From Salvator merianae (taxonomy: Eukaryota > Chordata > Lepidosauria > Squamata > Teiidae), in NCBI GenBank assembly GCA_003586115.2, contig QVOM02000075.1, positions 117,838 to 181,837 of the forward strand: DNA of 64,000 bases, written 5' to 3'. Shown one piece after another: positions 40,366 through 64,000 of the stretch (positions within the stretch are counted from its first letter, which is position 1; each line of letters opens with the position of its first letter). The position numbers and the translations under genes were made by a program. A model generated the notes under the pieces. The model was given only the letters and a program-made list of their open reading frames with translations, was not told the origin of the DNA and ran no database searches.

Positions 40366-41997
40366 GCTGACCGTACCGCAGCCTGCGTCTGTTGCGCAGA
40401 GTCTGTCCCGGGTGCCGGTTGGCATCAGGTCCCCATGCCACGAACACGGGGCAGTCCGCCGACCTGATCTCGCGCCCATCACAAACTCCTGAATTCTTTA
40501 GCTGAACCTCTGCCCCTTTTCCCTTCACCGGGTGCAGAGCAAGCATCTTCCTTTGGGAAGAGGGTCTGGATCGTTCCCTTTCTTTCGAGCACGGAGCAGC
40601 AGGGCCTTTCCAAAGTGCCATGCAGCTTCAGGGGGTTTTGGCACAGAGAGGAGGGAACACCTTTCTTGCAAAGTGCACGACAAAGAGGCGAACCTTGGCA
40701 AGGGCTGGTAAGGAACTTGAAGGGAAATTTGCACGTGTCGAGGAACACACGCAGCTGACGGGGGCAGAAGAGAGGAGGGGGGTTAAATGTGCAAGGCTGG
40801 AATTCAAAAGTCCCCTTTTCATCTGTGCTGCAGATCACAATCGCTCCGTTTTCAGAACCTTTAGATAAAAACTGTCTTCATAGCTGTGCTTGGAGAGCAC
40901 GTGAAATAAATGCATGATTTTTGTTTTTGCATAAAAGAAAGCTGTGATCTTGACTTAAATTATTTTGCAGTGAGGGGCCGGATTGGTGCCCCCCGCCCCG
41001 CCCTCCCCTTCCAGCAACAGCCACTGTCAGAACCCAGCTTGGTTGCCCAAAGGTGCGGTCGGGGGGTCCTGGGAGAGGAAGGGTTACCCAAGCTCGCATG
41101 ACTTGACCCCCTGAGGAATCTCTGCAGGAGAAGTGTGGCGGCCAGTTCCATCAGAGCCGTCCCGGAGGGCCACACAGGAATTCCCCCCCCCCCAGTGGCG
41201 CCAGAGTTATGCCAAGCAGCGGAGGGGGAAACCGATGGGCGACAGGTCACGAACTCTTGCAGGGGCTCAGAATTCGCTCTACATGCCAGTATTTCACCTG
41301 CGCCTCGGCCTGTTTTGCTCCCGGGCTCTTCAGCAGTTCCTAATTCTGTATGGGCATGAGAAATGGCGACATGCAACGTGAATTAAACCATTATTATAAC
41401 GTCATAGCTGTATTCCTTAGAGGTGTCCAGAATGTTTGGCTTCGCAGCGTACTGCAACGTAGTGGGGAAAATGTCCTTAGTTTTGCTCGGTCGGGGGGCT
41501 GTTTTGTGGTCGGCGGCTTTCCTCGAGGCAGGAATGGAATTCCCAGTTTTTTTTTAAAAAGGGTGCTTCAAAGTGCAAAATGACACCAGGAAAACAAAAA
41601 CAAAATGGGGGGTTTATCTGAGTAATGTTACTCGGGCTGCATGCAAGCAGCTTATCTTACAGACAGGCAGCTAAAAACAATAACACAAGACTTCATATTC
41701 GACGGCGAGAAGGGGAGGGAACAGTTGTTAATTTTCTGTGTTTCTGGACTGTGGAACATCCTGTTCTTTACAGGTTTGTGTTTTTTTTTTTTTAAAATCA
41801 TGAGGACTAGTAGAATGACTTTACTGATATATGCAAATTCTACCATTGAGCTACAGATTTTTTTGGGGGGTGGGGGGAGATGGGATGCCCGTGCAGGAAC
41901 TCTGGAGCATAGAAGCTTAATTTATTGTGGCTTGTTCTCTTGGCAAAAAGCAAAACAAAAAAAAAAACCCTGAAGGTGCCGTTGTGAGCGTGTTTTT

Positions 41998-42033
41998 TTC
42001 TTCTTCTTCTTCTTCTTCTTCTTCTTCTTCTTT
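41998..42033. repeat. Simple repeat (CTT)n
   Basis: About eleven perfect CTT units on the plus strand (GAA on the minus strand), in the candidate CRTC1 3' UTR. Confidence 0.95.
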
Positions 42034-42193
42034 TGCAAACTTAAGGACATGAAAATGATGTGAAAAAAGCAGCAACATTCTATATATATTCTTTTCCTTT
42101 TATGTTCTTGTTTCTTTTCTCTTTTTTTTTGTTTTTTTTTTCTGTGGGAGCTTTTTTGTCTTTGTAACTTTGCATTATTTGTAAATGAAATGT

Positions 42194-42199
42194 AATAAA
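42194..42199 (+). terminator. Poly(A) signal AATAAA, distal CRTC1 candidate
   Basis: A canonical hexamer in 'tgtaataaagttcagctg', followed by a T/GT-rich tract (ctgtttttctctctgg). This is the most convincing transcript end before the COMP 3' region. Confidence 0.6.
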
Positions 42200-42376
42200 G
42201 TTCAGCTGTTTTTCTCTCTGGCTGCTCAGCTCTGATTTTCTGAATAATTGCTATTTTTTGTTGATTTTCTTTTCTTTTTCTTTTTTTTTTGTTGCTTTTT
42301 CTTAGTCATGATGGTTAAAGAGCCCTGAGGCGTTTGGGCTTTCCCAGACCTCCAGGGCTTCACGGCCTTCCTTGGC

Positions 42377-42382
42377 AATAAA
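42377..42382 (+). terminator. Poly(A) signal AATAAA facing the COMP signal
   Basis: A canonical hexamer with a GT-rich element (cgtccgtgtgtag) 9-20 bases downstream. It lies only about 31 bases before the minus-strand COMP signal. Confidence 0.5.
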
Positions 42383-42413
42383 GAGAACTCGTCCGTGTGT
42401 AGACAAAAGTGAT

Positions 42414-42419
42414 TTTATT
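42414..42419 (-). terminator. Poly(A) signal AATAAA (minus strand), COMP
   Basis: TTTATT on the plus strand is AATAAA on the minus strand. It is the only canonical minus-strand hexamer I found between here and the COMP stop, and it gives a 3' UTR of about 850-870 bases. Confidence 0.6.
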
Positions 42420-43259
42420 ATCCACAATTTTCTGTATTTTAGAAAAAGTGCTTTTTGTGTTTCCCCTTATTGCTCCCAGGAAGGTAAGTGTTGAATTCCC
42501 TGCCTTAGTGAATCAAATGTTTATGGGGGGGGGGGGGGTCGGGTCAGACTCTTTGTCCAGTTTCTCTCTGGCAGAGAAAGGTCTTCGCTTTCCTTTCTTC
42601 TGAAATGCAAAATGCCCTCTTTTGTCAAATGGAAATCTTCCCCGCTGAGCTACAAACATTCCCAAAAATGAAGGGAGGAGATGGGTGTTCCCTGGAGCAC
42701 CACTGAGCCTCTCAGCTCTGGGGTCCACAGAGCCATTCTCAGCCTGACCACCCACCCCCCAAAACTAGAATTTGGGGACCCCATTCGTTCTCTGCATTTT
42801 AAGGTGGATTGAAGGGAGTCGGAGCACCGGAATGGCTCGTTCCCCCGAGGAAACGGCACTCTCTGTGTGTGGTTTTGCGTCCATCATGGAGAGAAAGAAG
42901 CGAGCCCGGGTGCGGCCACGGAGGGGATGGGAGTCCCGGAGCCGGAGTCCTCTAGGCGTGGTACCTGACCAGCGGTTCTTTCGGCTCCTCCCGGCAGGCG
43001 GACGGCCCCCAAGCCCTTCCGGGACGAGCCTTCTCTGTGGTGTTCACTGGGGAAAACGCCGACAGGTAGCGGTCGCTCCGCTCCCACCCGCAGCCTCCGC
43101 GGTGTTCCACGAGGACGTGGGCGACTTGGTGGTGGCCCAGGGCAGCTGCTGCAAGGCGTTGTGGGACAAGCCACCGTTGGATATAAGAGAGCAGAAAGCA
43201 GTGCACGGGTACATGGGCGAGCTCGGGGCAGACCCTTTGCCTGGGGGACAGTGGCTCCT
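42420..43259 (-). other. COMP: COMP 3' UTR (predicted)
   Basis: Sequence between the COMP stop (43262-43260) and its best poly(A) signal at 42414-42419. It contains no conserved ORF. Confidence 0.5.
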
Positions 43260-56244
<12,985 letters not shown>

Positions 56245-56339
56245 CAAATCCTGGCCGCGTGGGTTCGAAACTCAGGCTCCCCTTTCCGGCCCCTTTTGGC
56301 TGAGCAACGCTGCGCGATCACCTCTCGCCCCACGGCTTG

Positions 56340-56410
56340 CGGTATACGGAGCTGCCTTGCTTGCCCCGAAGTTTTTATCCCCTCCGATGCCGGAGACGTC
56401 ATATTCTGGC
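56340..56410 (-). promoter_or_regulatory. Candidate COMP core promoter (TATA-like and CRE-like elements)
   Basis: On the minus strand the sequence GGATAAAAAC (plus 56371-56380) is a TATA-like box about 130 bases before the start codon. ATGACGTC (plus 56395-56402), a CRE-like half palindrome, lies about 15 bases upstream of it. A start site near 56345 would give a 5' UTR of about 100 bases. Function is inferred from motif and spacing only. Confidence 0.45.
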
Positions 56411-58397
56411 TACTGCTCCAGTGGCGGGGGGGGGGGGGAGAGAGGGAGAGAAAAATTAAGTTAGGAGAGTAAACAGTATGAGAAAGACATTAGCCGACCG
56501 GCGGTACCTTGCCTAGGAAGCGAGCGGTTGCTGCTGCTAAGTTTAAAGGCGGCAGGGACCCACACAGAAAGTGCCACACGCAGGTATCGGGCATGAAGTC
56601 CTTCAGGACGGCAGTAGGTTGCATTTGCAGGGGAGAATATTTCCTTCCATGTTCTCCTCGCAAACCCTCATCGGCCTGAAGGAGTCATTGGCATACGCTC
56701 CTCCTGAATAACCTCGCGTCTCTTTTCTTCTCCTCCTGTTCTGCTGCTTGTAAGGAGCCCAGAAGTTCCCCACGGCATCAGAACCCCTGGCCCACCTTGT
56801 CCGGCAACCTGTTCAGGACGCATTTATCTACCCTCTTTCTCCCTCTACCATTGCCAGATTTGTATTCTTCTTTTCTTCCAGAGCACCTTGCTCTCCTGCC
56901 TTTATCATCGAGCCAGGATTTTAGCAGGGCGAGTTTCTCAGGCTCTCCCGTGCTTTCCACCTCAAATATGTGAGCGCAGAAATTACACGTTCTGTTCCCC
57001 GGTGCTGCTAAAGGCACAGGAGCAGTGGTGGTAGAAGGAAGTTGGCAACGCCGCCAGTGTAAGGTTTCAGGGAATCCGTCCCTCAGATCACTTTTATTTA
57101 TGGAAAGTGCCTGACCCTTGTGATGGGGGGGGGCTCTTCTTCCCCCCCCCCAAATAATAAACCCCTCCCTTGGACGAGGGAACATGACTCTTTCCACATC
57201 AGCCCACTTCTACTGGCATTAGATTGGCTGTTTCCAGGTTTTAGCCTTCTCAAAAATGCAGTATTTTGAGGTTGGCTTCTGGGTCCTTTTCGCTTCACGT
57301 TCCAAGCCCAACCTTCTAATGGCAATTCCTGTCGGGACAGTCTTAACAAGAGATGCCTGTGAGCTATTCGCTGCTTTCTTTCCACCCTGCCCTTTATGGT
57401 TTCCACCTCCCCACCTCCCCATCTCCAGCAACAAAAACAACTTCTTCTTTTAATACCACATATATAAGACTTCTTTTGAAGCCACGGCCCGTCGGAAAAA
57501 TCCATCCGGCTGGCTCACTGGGTAGGTATTTGTGAAGCTGTTCGGTCGGAGCACATGGACAGCAAAATGTCTGCCTCATCCGAAGACTGGGGTGGCAGCG
57601 GGCAAAATGGCCCCAAAACCTGATCCTTGTTGCCTCTGTCGGGCAGGTGGGGAACTTGGGAAGAAAGACCCCTTTCCCCTAAAACCCTGCAGAGGTGGAG
57701 GGAAGGGGCTAGCTGGGGTAACGAAAGGACCCCAGGCAATTAACTTCACCCTTATTCAACCCGGCTTTTAATCCCAAACCACCAGGGCCCAGTTGGCACT
57801 TGGGAGGCAGCTTCAGGTGGAGACCCAGGTTTCTCCATCAGTTAAAGAAGAGAAGAAGTTGCATTTCGTCGTGGTCCACTGGTGGAGAAAATCCACGAAG
57901 CGCCGGGTTTCTGGTTTCGTCTGTATTTACGGTGCATCCTAACTGGTTGAGGCCAATTTTTTCCTCCAGTGCTCTGTGCTTCAGAAGTTTCCCAGCTGTT
58001 GGGGCTTCCTGAAAACCCCACCATATCCTCCGCCCGGAAGGTGTATGTGGGGGGGGGGGGGCAGCATCTACACCTGACAGCTGCTTCTCAATCAAAAGGC
58101 TTCTCTTAAAAAATCCCCAACCCGGCAAGTGTGTGATCCTCGGGGACTCCCCAGCCAAAATTCCTAATTCCCCTTGCTTTAATTCTCCGCCTTATTGGCA
58201 ATTCGAGTGTCCAGCGCAAGCCCTGGCGTTTATGCACAGCGGAAGCTTTTCAGAGCTGCAAAGACAATGAAGGAGCAGAGCAAAACATTCCACCTCTTCA
58301 GGCAAAGGTAACTCTCTGTGGTCAGGGTGAAATCAAAATATGTATGGAACTTGAGCTGGCTTTTCTCCCAGCGATTCCCTGCAGTGGCGGGGTTTGA

Positions 58398-58440
58398 AGG
58401 CGTCCCAAAGATCATCTAGTCCAACCCCGTGCTCCCTCCC
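58398..58440 (+). repeat. Interspersed repeat family B fragment
   Basis: Carries 'gatcatctagtccaacccc', the diagnostic end of family B. Confidence 0.6.
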
Positions 58441-59715
58441 ACTCTCTCTTTTTAATCCATAGCAGCCGCGGTGTGTTGTTCTGGATGCACATGGGCAAGG
58501 TTATTCAGCATGTTTCACAGGGATCCGAACACAAAAGAGTACCCTGCTTTAAATCTACTGCTCCAACCACTGTGCTGTTTCACTGCCTTGCCTCTCTGCT
58601 CTCTGGCAATATTTATTTATTTATCAGCTGAAAGCATCTGACTAGAGTTTGGGGAGTATCTTATCAAAAAGGCCCCCAAATTAAGGCTCTCAAGCTTCTG
58701 TTTTTCCACTTTCTTCTTTCTTGCATCACTTTGTCATCCACATTTCTGCGTCTTGAGATGCTCCTATTTCAACACGGTTCCCCCAACTCTCGCTGCCAGC
58801 GACCACGGATTTGCGCGGGAGCGAATTTTCACAAAATATCTGTCCCACCCTGGTCGTGGAGTGGGAGAGATTCCCGGAACAGAAGGAGTGGGGAAGGAAG
58901 TTCTTTTTGTGTGTGGATCAGGGCAAAAGGCCTGAATGGCGGAAGCCAATACCTGCCAGGGTGGCATTGAGTACAGGAGTCTTGTGCTTAGGCGCCAAAG
59001 CGCAACAGGGGCAGCTTAGCTTCTGGTCAACCCTCTAAGATCCTAAAGTTATCCACCCACGTCGATCTCCCTCCGAAGGGCAGGGAGTGGGTGTTCTTTC
59101 AGGCAGGAAACAGGAACATTCAGCAGGGACAGGCCGTGGGGTCTGGAAATTATTTCCTATTCTTTCTTGTGCTGGTAGGCTCCACAACACGCAACGCACA
59201 GTAGCCAGCAGGCCGTCTCCGAGGACGGTTCTGCTGAGCACATAACGTCCCGGGAAAGTGAGATCACTGTTTTCCTTTTATTTTCTTTGGAAAGGGGCTT
59301 TAGAGGACCTGCTTCTTGCTTTAGCTCGGTCAGGGAACTCACAGCCTCTTTCTCCAGAGACGGTGTGTGGGTTCAAACTAAAGGAGAAAGCAAGCAGGAC
59401 TAGAAACCTGTGTCCACTTTTTTAATAAGCTGTCAGGAGATAAGGACTGGACGGATCCGTGGATCAGCAATGGTAGCTGGGAACAATTTGCTAAAGGGAA
59501 GCTTCTGTGCCTCTTGGTTAGGGGACCCAGGGGGACTGTCCATTTCTTCCTGGCCTAAGTGAAAGATTGTGCTCCTATTTTCAAAGCCATCTTTAAAAGT
59601 CTATCAGTGTGGATTTTTTAAAAATCTGCTGGAACGCCAATTGGTTGATTCTTAAGTCAGTTTGAATACACAAGCTACACCCAGACATCACTGATGCTGT
59701 AGAACGGATTCTGCA

Positions 59716-59800
59716 GAGCCATAGAACAAGGAATTCAGAGGGAACCCCTAGGGTCATCTAGTCCAACCCTGTGCAGGGTCAGGAAGGCCAGTTAAAACGT
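59716..59800 (+). repeat. Interspersed repeat family B, longer copy
   Basis: Shows 'gccatagaac...ggaattcagagggaacccc' followed by 'tagggtcatctagtccaacc' and 'tgtgcagggtcagg'. This is the fullest family B copy in the window. Confidence 0.65.
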
Positions 59801-62250
59801 TGCTGAGAGGCTTCTGAGAGGAACTCACAGCCTCCATGGACCGTAGCAGTGTTGTTGCTGGGTCCCATTGGATCAGATCCAACTTCTGATCACGCGGGCA
59901 CCTCCTTGGGTACCTCTGTGCAGAAGTTGTTGGCTGTTGCCAAACTCCAGTGAACAGCCAAGGTTCGAACTTATGACCCTCCGCTCTACAACTGAGTCAG
60001 ACTTTACGGTCAGGAATATTTTCCCTCGTATGCAGTCAGAACCTGGGAAGTTGCAATTTGCCTCTGCTGCTTCTGGTTCTAGTATTTGTGGCCCTGGAAA
60101 ACCATTCGTCTGGCTTCGTTCTGGATTCCTGACTCCTGATTCAAGCCACCTCGGACGAATGAGGTCATCTCCCGTTTGATGTCTGGCTCAGACCTGGCGC
60201 TGGGGCTGTGTGGCCTCTAGTACTGGGAAGTGGGCAGGCACGCTAACCTTCTCCTTGTTGTGGAGACGGCTTCTGCCTCCATTGCGAACCCCTGACTGTC
60301 TTCCTTTTTCACCCGGGGCAGCAGGACTGAGTCATGGCAGCCAGGCCTCCAGAACCGCGGTATTGTCCTGAGGTTGGGTTCTGGTAAAAAGCTGGACGCC
60401 GCAGGGCGAACGTCATGCCCAAAGCCTTCTTTCGTGACCGGCAGGCCAATGCGGTCAGCGGTCCGGCAAGGGAGTGGGCGCAGAGGAAGAGCCCGGCCTC
60501 TGACCACAGGCGGATTCTTCGCCTCCCCCACGCTCACGCCTTCGCTACCTATCCTCATCCCGATCCGGAGTGGTGATTTCATTGCCACCTGCCCGTTTCC
60601 ACCCCCTCAGCTGCCGCGCCGTGAACTCTGTTCCCAAAAGCTCCCCCTGCTCGCAGTAGCTCCGCGCTCGCGCCCCAGTTCTAAGAAAAAAGTAATTGTC
60701 TTTTAATCGAAAACGACATGAATGGCAAAGGAAAATATGTCTGGCGTCTGCTGCCAGGCGCTCTTTAACAGCTCCTCTGGGTGAACAGTGACGCCATGCG
60801 CCGTGCCTCGGGTGGCGGTCAGGGAGGCAGGCTTTGGCACGGCTCGGCACGGACGCCTGCAGATCTCATTAGCACGGGCCATTTGGAGAGGAGGAGGAGG
60901 AACAAGAACGTGCAACCCTCTGCAGGAACGAGGGCCAGAGCGGAATTCTGCAGAAATCCAGCCCCCCAGACAGATGGGCAGCGTTAAACAAGAGCGGCTT
61001 TTAGAAGGGAAAGACGGGGAAGAACTCTGTCCCAGCTCTCTTGACTTGTTCCGGGTCCTCGTGCCTGAAAATCGGTGTTGTCTCGGGTTAACAGCAGGAG
61101 GTTCGCCATCCACACGGGATCAACGTTCTGAACCAGTCTGAGTTTGCCAGTTCCGTTCACACGGATGCCTGTGCTTTGCACCTGTTTCACGGCACGTGTT
61201 AGAGGTTCTAGGCCAGGATACCCACGGTTGCACAGGTACGCAGCCTCCCAGCTGCATGCCACTGTTATGTGGGCACACATTGCACGGATATAAACCTACG
61301 TGCTGCATAGACACGAATGCCCGACCTGCACACACACAGCAGTGGGCGGACGCTCTTGGAATGGGCCGAGACAATGTGCTTATATGCCTTCTTGCGGGTG
61401 TGGGAATGGATTCCTGTAAGAGTGGGTTTCACGCACATGGAACGGCATCGGTGTTCAGAAATCAGTGTGCCAAACCGAAGCAGTGATTTCTGGCCTGACC
61501 CATTGCTATTTGAAAGCTCTCCTCCGCACGGTTTCTGCGGACAATGATCTCAACAAGGGAGCTCGTGAAGAAAGCTGGATGCGTCCCCCTTAAGTATCAG
61601 ACTTCTGTGGGAGTTTTCTTAGATCAGTGGCAAAGAACGCACTTTGTCGTAGGAGGGGCTGCTTTCATTTTTTGGATGGGGTGGACCAAATGGAAATAGC
61701 AGCTGTCGTTCCCAGAATCCTTTGCAGCCTCCAACTGCTAGGCATGGTCCCACATCATGGTCCTGGGAGAGCAGCCCCTGCCGACCCATACTGGGACGGG
61801 ACGATTGACCCCTGGTATGGGTGAGGTGCTGTTCTTTGCGGGATGCAATTTTGGCTCAGAAGATCAAAGCAGCAACCTCTTCCTGTGCTGGACTGTGGAG
61901 CTTTGAGAGTGTTGGGACCAGGTACTCTGTCCATATGGGCCACACCTTGGCAGGCATGTGGGGAGTATTTTGGGGGGCATTTGAGCAACGAACCCCATTC
62001 GAAGCCTGCTGAAGGAAGGGGAGATTAAGTTCTCCTGAACATGCAGAAAAGCGCAAAACACTGACGCCTTGCTGGAACCTATTCCCAAGCAGCTGGCCTC
62101 CAGGCACATCTGGGAGCCTGAGATATGTTCCCAAATGTGTTCAAGACTAGAAATGGGCAAGGTTTTGTGGTTGGCGTCTTTGTTTCATAGAATTTTACAA
62201 GAGTTTCCAAAGAACATTAAAAGAAAAAAGTACAAAGAACAGCAACCAGC

Positions 62251-62430
62251 TAGGGTTAGGGTTAGAGCCCTGCGGGTAGCTGTGGGTGTGGGTGTGACGT
62301 CATGGGGTTCGGGGCAGGCCCGTGAGTGCAGGTGGGGGGTCAGGGCGGGGGTCGGGGCCCTCTGTGGGGGTCCCCGATTAGGGTTAGGGTTAGGGCCCCG
62401 TGGGTAGCTCCGGGCGTGGGGGTCGCGCCG
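62251..62430 (+). repeat. Interstitial telomere-like TTAGGG motifs in a partial tandem unit
   Basis: TAGGG-TTAGGG-TTAGAG lies at 62251-62267 and exactly three TTAGGG units lie at 62378-62395. Each is followed by a related GC-rich string ('gccctgcgggtagct' and 'gccccgtgggtagct', then a 'ggcgtg'/'gggtgtg' block), so the two form a partial tandem duplication of about 128 bases. G-rich sequence fills the space between. Confidence 0.8.
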
Positions 62431-62809
62431 TGGGGAATAAGGAAAAATAAGAAGAGAAAGCAAAAACTGTAAAGAACTAAAAATCTAAAAGCGGCTTCTG
62501 ATCGCACCCTTAATGATTATAAATTGTTTTCATGCTGTAACTCAGCCTAAATGTTCCTAAGCAGCACTTCTTTTGATTATTACAAACAAACTATTCTTCG
62601 TATCCCACCAATATCAAATTTTCATTTATATGCAGAAAGTCAGTGAAGAATCCCCAGATTTTGGATTAAAGGTTCTTCCCTAATCAAACAAGGCATCTCG
62701 TCCGCTTCTGCCAAATATAACTGCTTGTTCCACCTTGTGGCTCCAATCGTCTTGCCACTGTAATCGTACACTGTCCTGGTTGCACCTGAGTCATAGATTT
62801 ATCATCCAT

Positions 62810-62850
62810 TTATCCTAGAAATCAAGGAGTTGGAAGGGACCTTCTTTCCT
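62810..62850 (+). repeat. Family B 5'-half fragment
   Basis: 'tagaaatcaaggagttgg' and 'aagggacctt' match the first half of family B. The rest is lost before a poly(T) run. Confidence 0.45.
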
Positions 62851-63609
62851 GTAGGTTTTTTTTTTTTTTAAGTTTTGCATGTATGGATTCCTTGCCCTTT
62901 CCATCGCCTGACTTTTCTCTCCTTTCAACCCTGTAGAGTTAAAACGTTCGTTTTTTCACTCGGGCAGATGCCAAGCAGACGTCCAGACGGGCGCGATCTG
63001 TTTTGTTGAAGTGCAACAATGAGGAAGAACAGATAGGTGTTCAAAAGCTGAAGTCTGCCCAGCTGGGACTCCGTTTCGGCGGGCAACGGGCCCCAAGGTC
63101 TCTCCGCTGAAGGGACGCGGATGTGTCTGCGAAGAGGTAAGCCTGGAATTTATTTTGAATTTCTCTGGCGTTCCTGCGTTCTCTCTGGCGCCTGTAATTT
63201 AGCCTTGGCCATCGGCATAAATCAAGAGGGTTGGGTTCTAGAGATCCGAGGTTTCCGCCGAGCCCCCCCCCCCGTTTCTTTTTGCAAACTTTTCAGCCAG
63301 TCATCTTCTGTCCCAGGAAGAGGCTTTGCACAAGGACCGGTTCTGTTTAGCCGCCCTGCTTGTCTTTCCCCCTCCCGTTGCGGTGACTTCAATATTAGCT
63401 TTTCCCCCCAGACGTGGCACCGTTTATTTGCACGTAGCAGCAGAGGCAGAGTCGTGCTTGGGGCAGACAGACCTGAAGAGACCGCAAAGGACAACAGCTC
63501 TTTCCTTTCTCGTGTCTTCCTCATCGGTCTCGGCGACCGTCCCGGGAGAAAGGAGGGCAACCCTGACTCGTAGCCACGGAGCACCAGGCCCTCATCCTCT
63601 CCCGCGCCA

Positions 63610-63880
63610 AGGCTGCCCAGAATGACGGCTGATGCTCCATCTTGTGGCGGGGAGTTCCACAGCTTAGCCATATCCTATACCAAAAAGTCCTTTCCGTCCC
63701 TCCCTGCCATGCTCTTCCTTTACACTGGATCGTTCCCCTGCTTCTTATCTCTTTGAGGGGTGTCCCGGTGAGCCCTGCTGGATCAGGCCACGGCCATTCT
63801 AGCCCAGCATCCCGTCTCGCCCAGCGGCCTTCGCCTGCTCTCCACTCCCTGCCAGTGGCGTTCACCACAGCCCTGCAAGG
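63610..63880 (+). repeat. Two adjoining family A pieces
   Basis: 63640-63700 resembles the outer part of family A in forward orientation ('ggggagttccacagctta', 'aaaaagtcctttc'). 63769-63850 restarts with 'tgagccctgctggatcagg' and ends near 'cctgctctccactccctgcc'. Their order shows two separate copies. Confidence 0.6.
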
Positions 63881-64000
63881 GAGGCCGGGCTGAGAAGCGG
63901 CGCTTGGCCCAAAGTCCCTCGGGGAGCCTCCATCCCTGTGCCTTCTTCTCCGTCCCAGCGGCTGGCTCTCCGCGGGTGCCACCACCGTGCAGGCCTGCCT

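Larger units (their letters stand above)
36407..42220 (+). other. CRTC1: Candidate long CRTC1 3' UTR
   Basis: No coding homology follows the CRTC1 stop. GC-rich sequence gives way after about 39.8 kb to AT-rich sequence with homopolymer runs and several AATAAA hexamers (39899-39904, 40360-40365, 40905-40910, 42194-42199, 42377-42382). The 'tttgcattatttgtaaatgaaatg' stretch before 42194 looks like a genuine distal transcript end. The full length is inferred, and shorter forms ending near 38.3 or 40.4 kb are possible. Confidence 0.4.
56411..64000. other. Intergenic sequence upstream of COMP, no gene recognised
   Basis: I searched both strands for UPF1-like exons and other conserved proteins and saw none. 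It contains a polyG/GA simple repeat near 56430, family B fragments (58398-58440, 59716-59800, 62810-62850), a tRNA-like end near 59960-60005, the telomere-like motif pair (62251-62395) and family A pieces after 63610. Confidence 0.55.

Noticed and set aside
56245..56290. Possible tRNA gene from a GGTTCGAAACT B-box-like string upstream of COMP
   Set aside because: No A box, acceptor stem or cloverleaf pairing can be formed around it.
56411..64000. Search for UPF1, the next gene in human synteny
   Set aside because: No recognisable UPF1 coding sequence on either strand. It may lie beyond the window or elsewhere.

Overview
The window is vertebrate nuclear DNA, most likely from a reptile and probably a squamate lizard. 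It holds four split protein-coding genes in the order and orientation of human chromosome 19p13.11: TMEM59L (+), KLHL26 (+), CRTC1 (+) and COMP (-). The reptile call is an inference from CR1/L2-like LINE 3' ends, a high-copy repeat containing GGATCAGGCCACAGCCCATC, and a second repeat ending in a 'CATCTAGTCCAACCC' motif. Both repeats are familiar to me from squamate genomes. High GC, compact genes and CpG-rich first exons would fit a microchromosome, but that is not proven. I saw no bacterial, viral, CRISPR or operon content.

Layout: 1-830 holds an interspersed repeat and the GC-rich TMEM59L promoter. TMEM59L coding exons run 831-6550 (8 exons, 350 aa), with a 3' UTR to about 8475. From 8476 to 12290 is intergenic sequence rich in repeats. 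KLHL26 runs 12465-16918 (3 exons, 633 aa). From 17310 to 18430 is a short spacer, followed by a CpG-rich promoter with many NRF1-like palindromes. CRTC1 coding exons run 19056-36406 (14 exons, 624 aa; intron 1 is 11.2 kb). Intron 11 contains a 640-base assembly gap (34388-35027). A long candidate CRTC1 3' UTR continues to about 42.2-42.4 kb. COMP lies tail-to-tail with CRTC1 on the minus strand, 56244 down to 43260 (19 exons, 763 aa). From 56.4 to 64 kb I find no exon, only repeat fragments and a telomere-like repeat pair at about 62.25-62.4 kb. UPF1, which follows COMP in human, is not visible.

Every exon model was built by hand from homology plus GT-AG sites, and the intron phases close without a frameshift in all four genes. 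One CRTC1 intron is the exception to GT-AG. It begins ATATCCTTT and ends AC, with a well-placed U12 branch-point match, so it is a minor-spliceosome AT-AC intron. The genes share no pathway in an operon sense: TMEM59L is a Golgi/endosomal membrane protein, KLHL26 a probable CUL3 adaptor, CRTC1 a CREB coactivator, and COMP a pentameric cartilage matrix protein. I found no new multi-gene system. The most useful second-look items are the AT-AC intron, the NRF1 and ZNF143 promoter arrays, the RGD-to-KGD change and extra PPGP segment in COMP, the facing poly(A) signals between CRTC1 and COMP, and the interstitial telomeric motifs.
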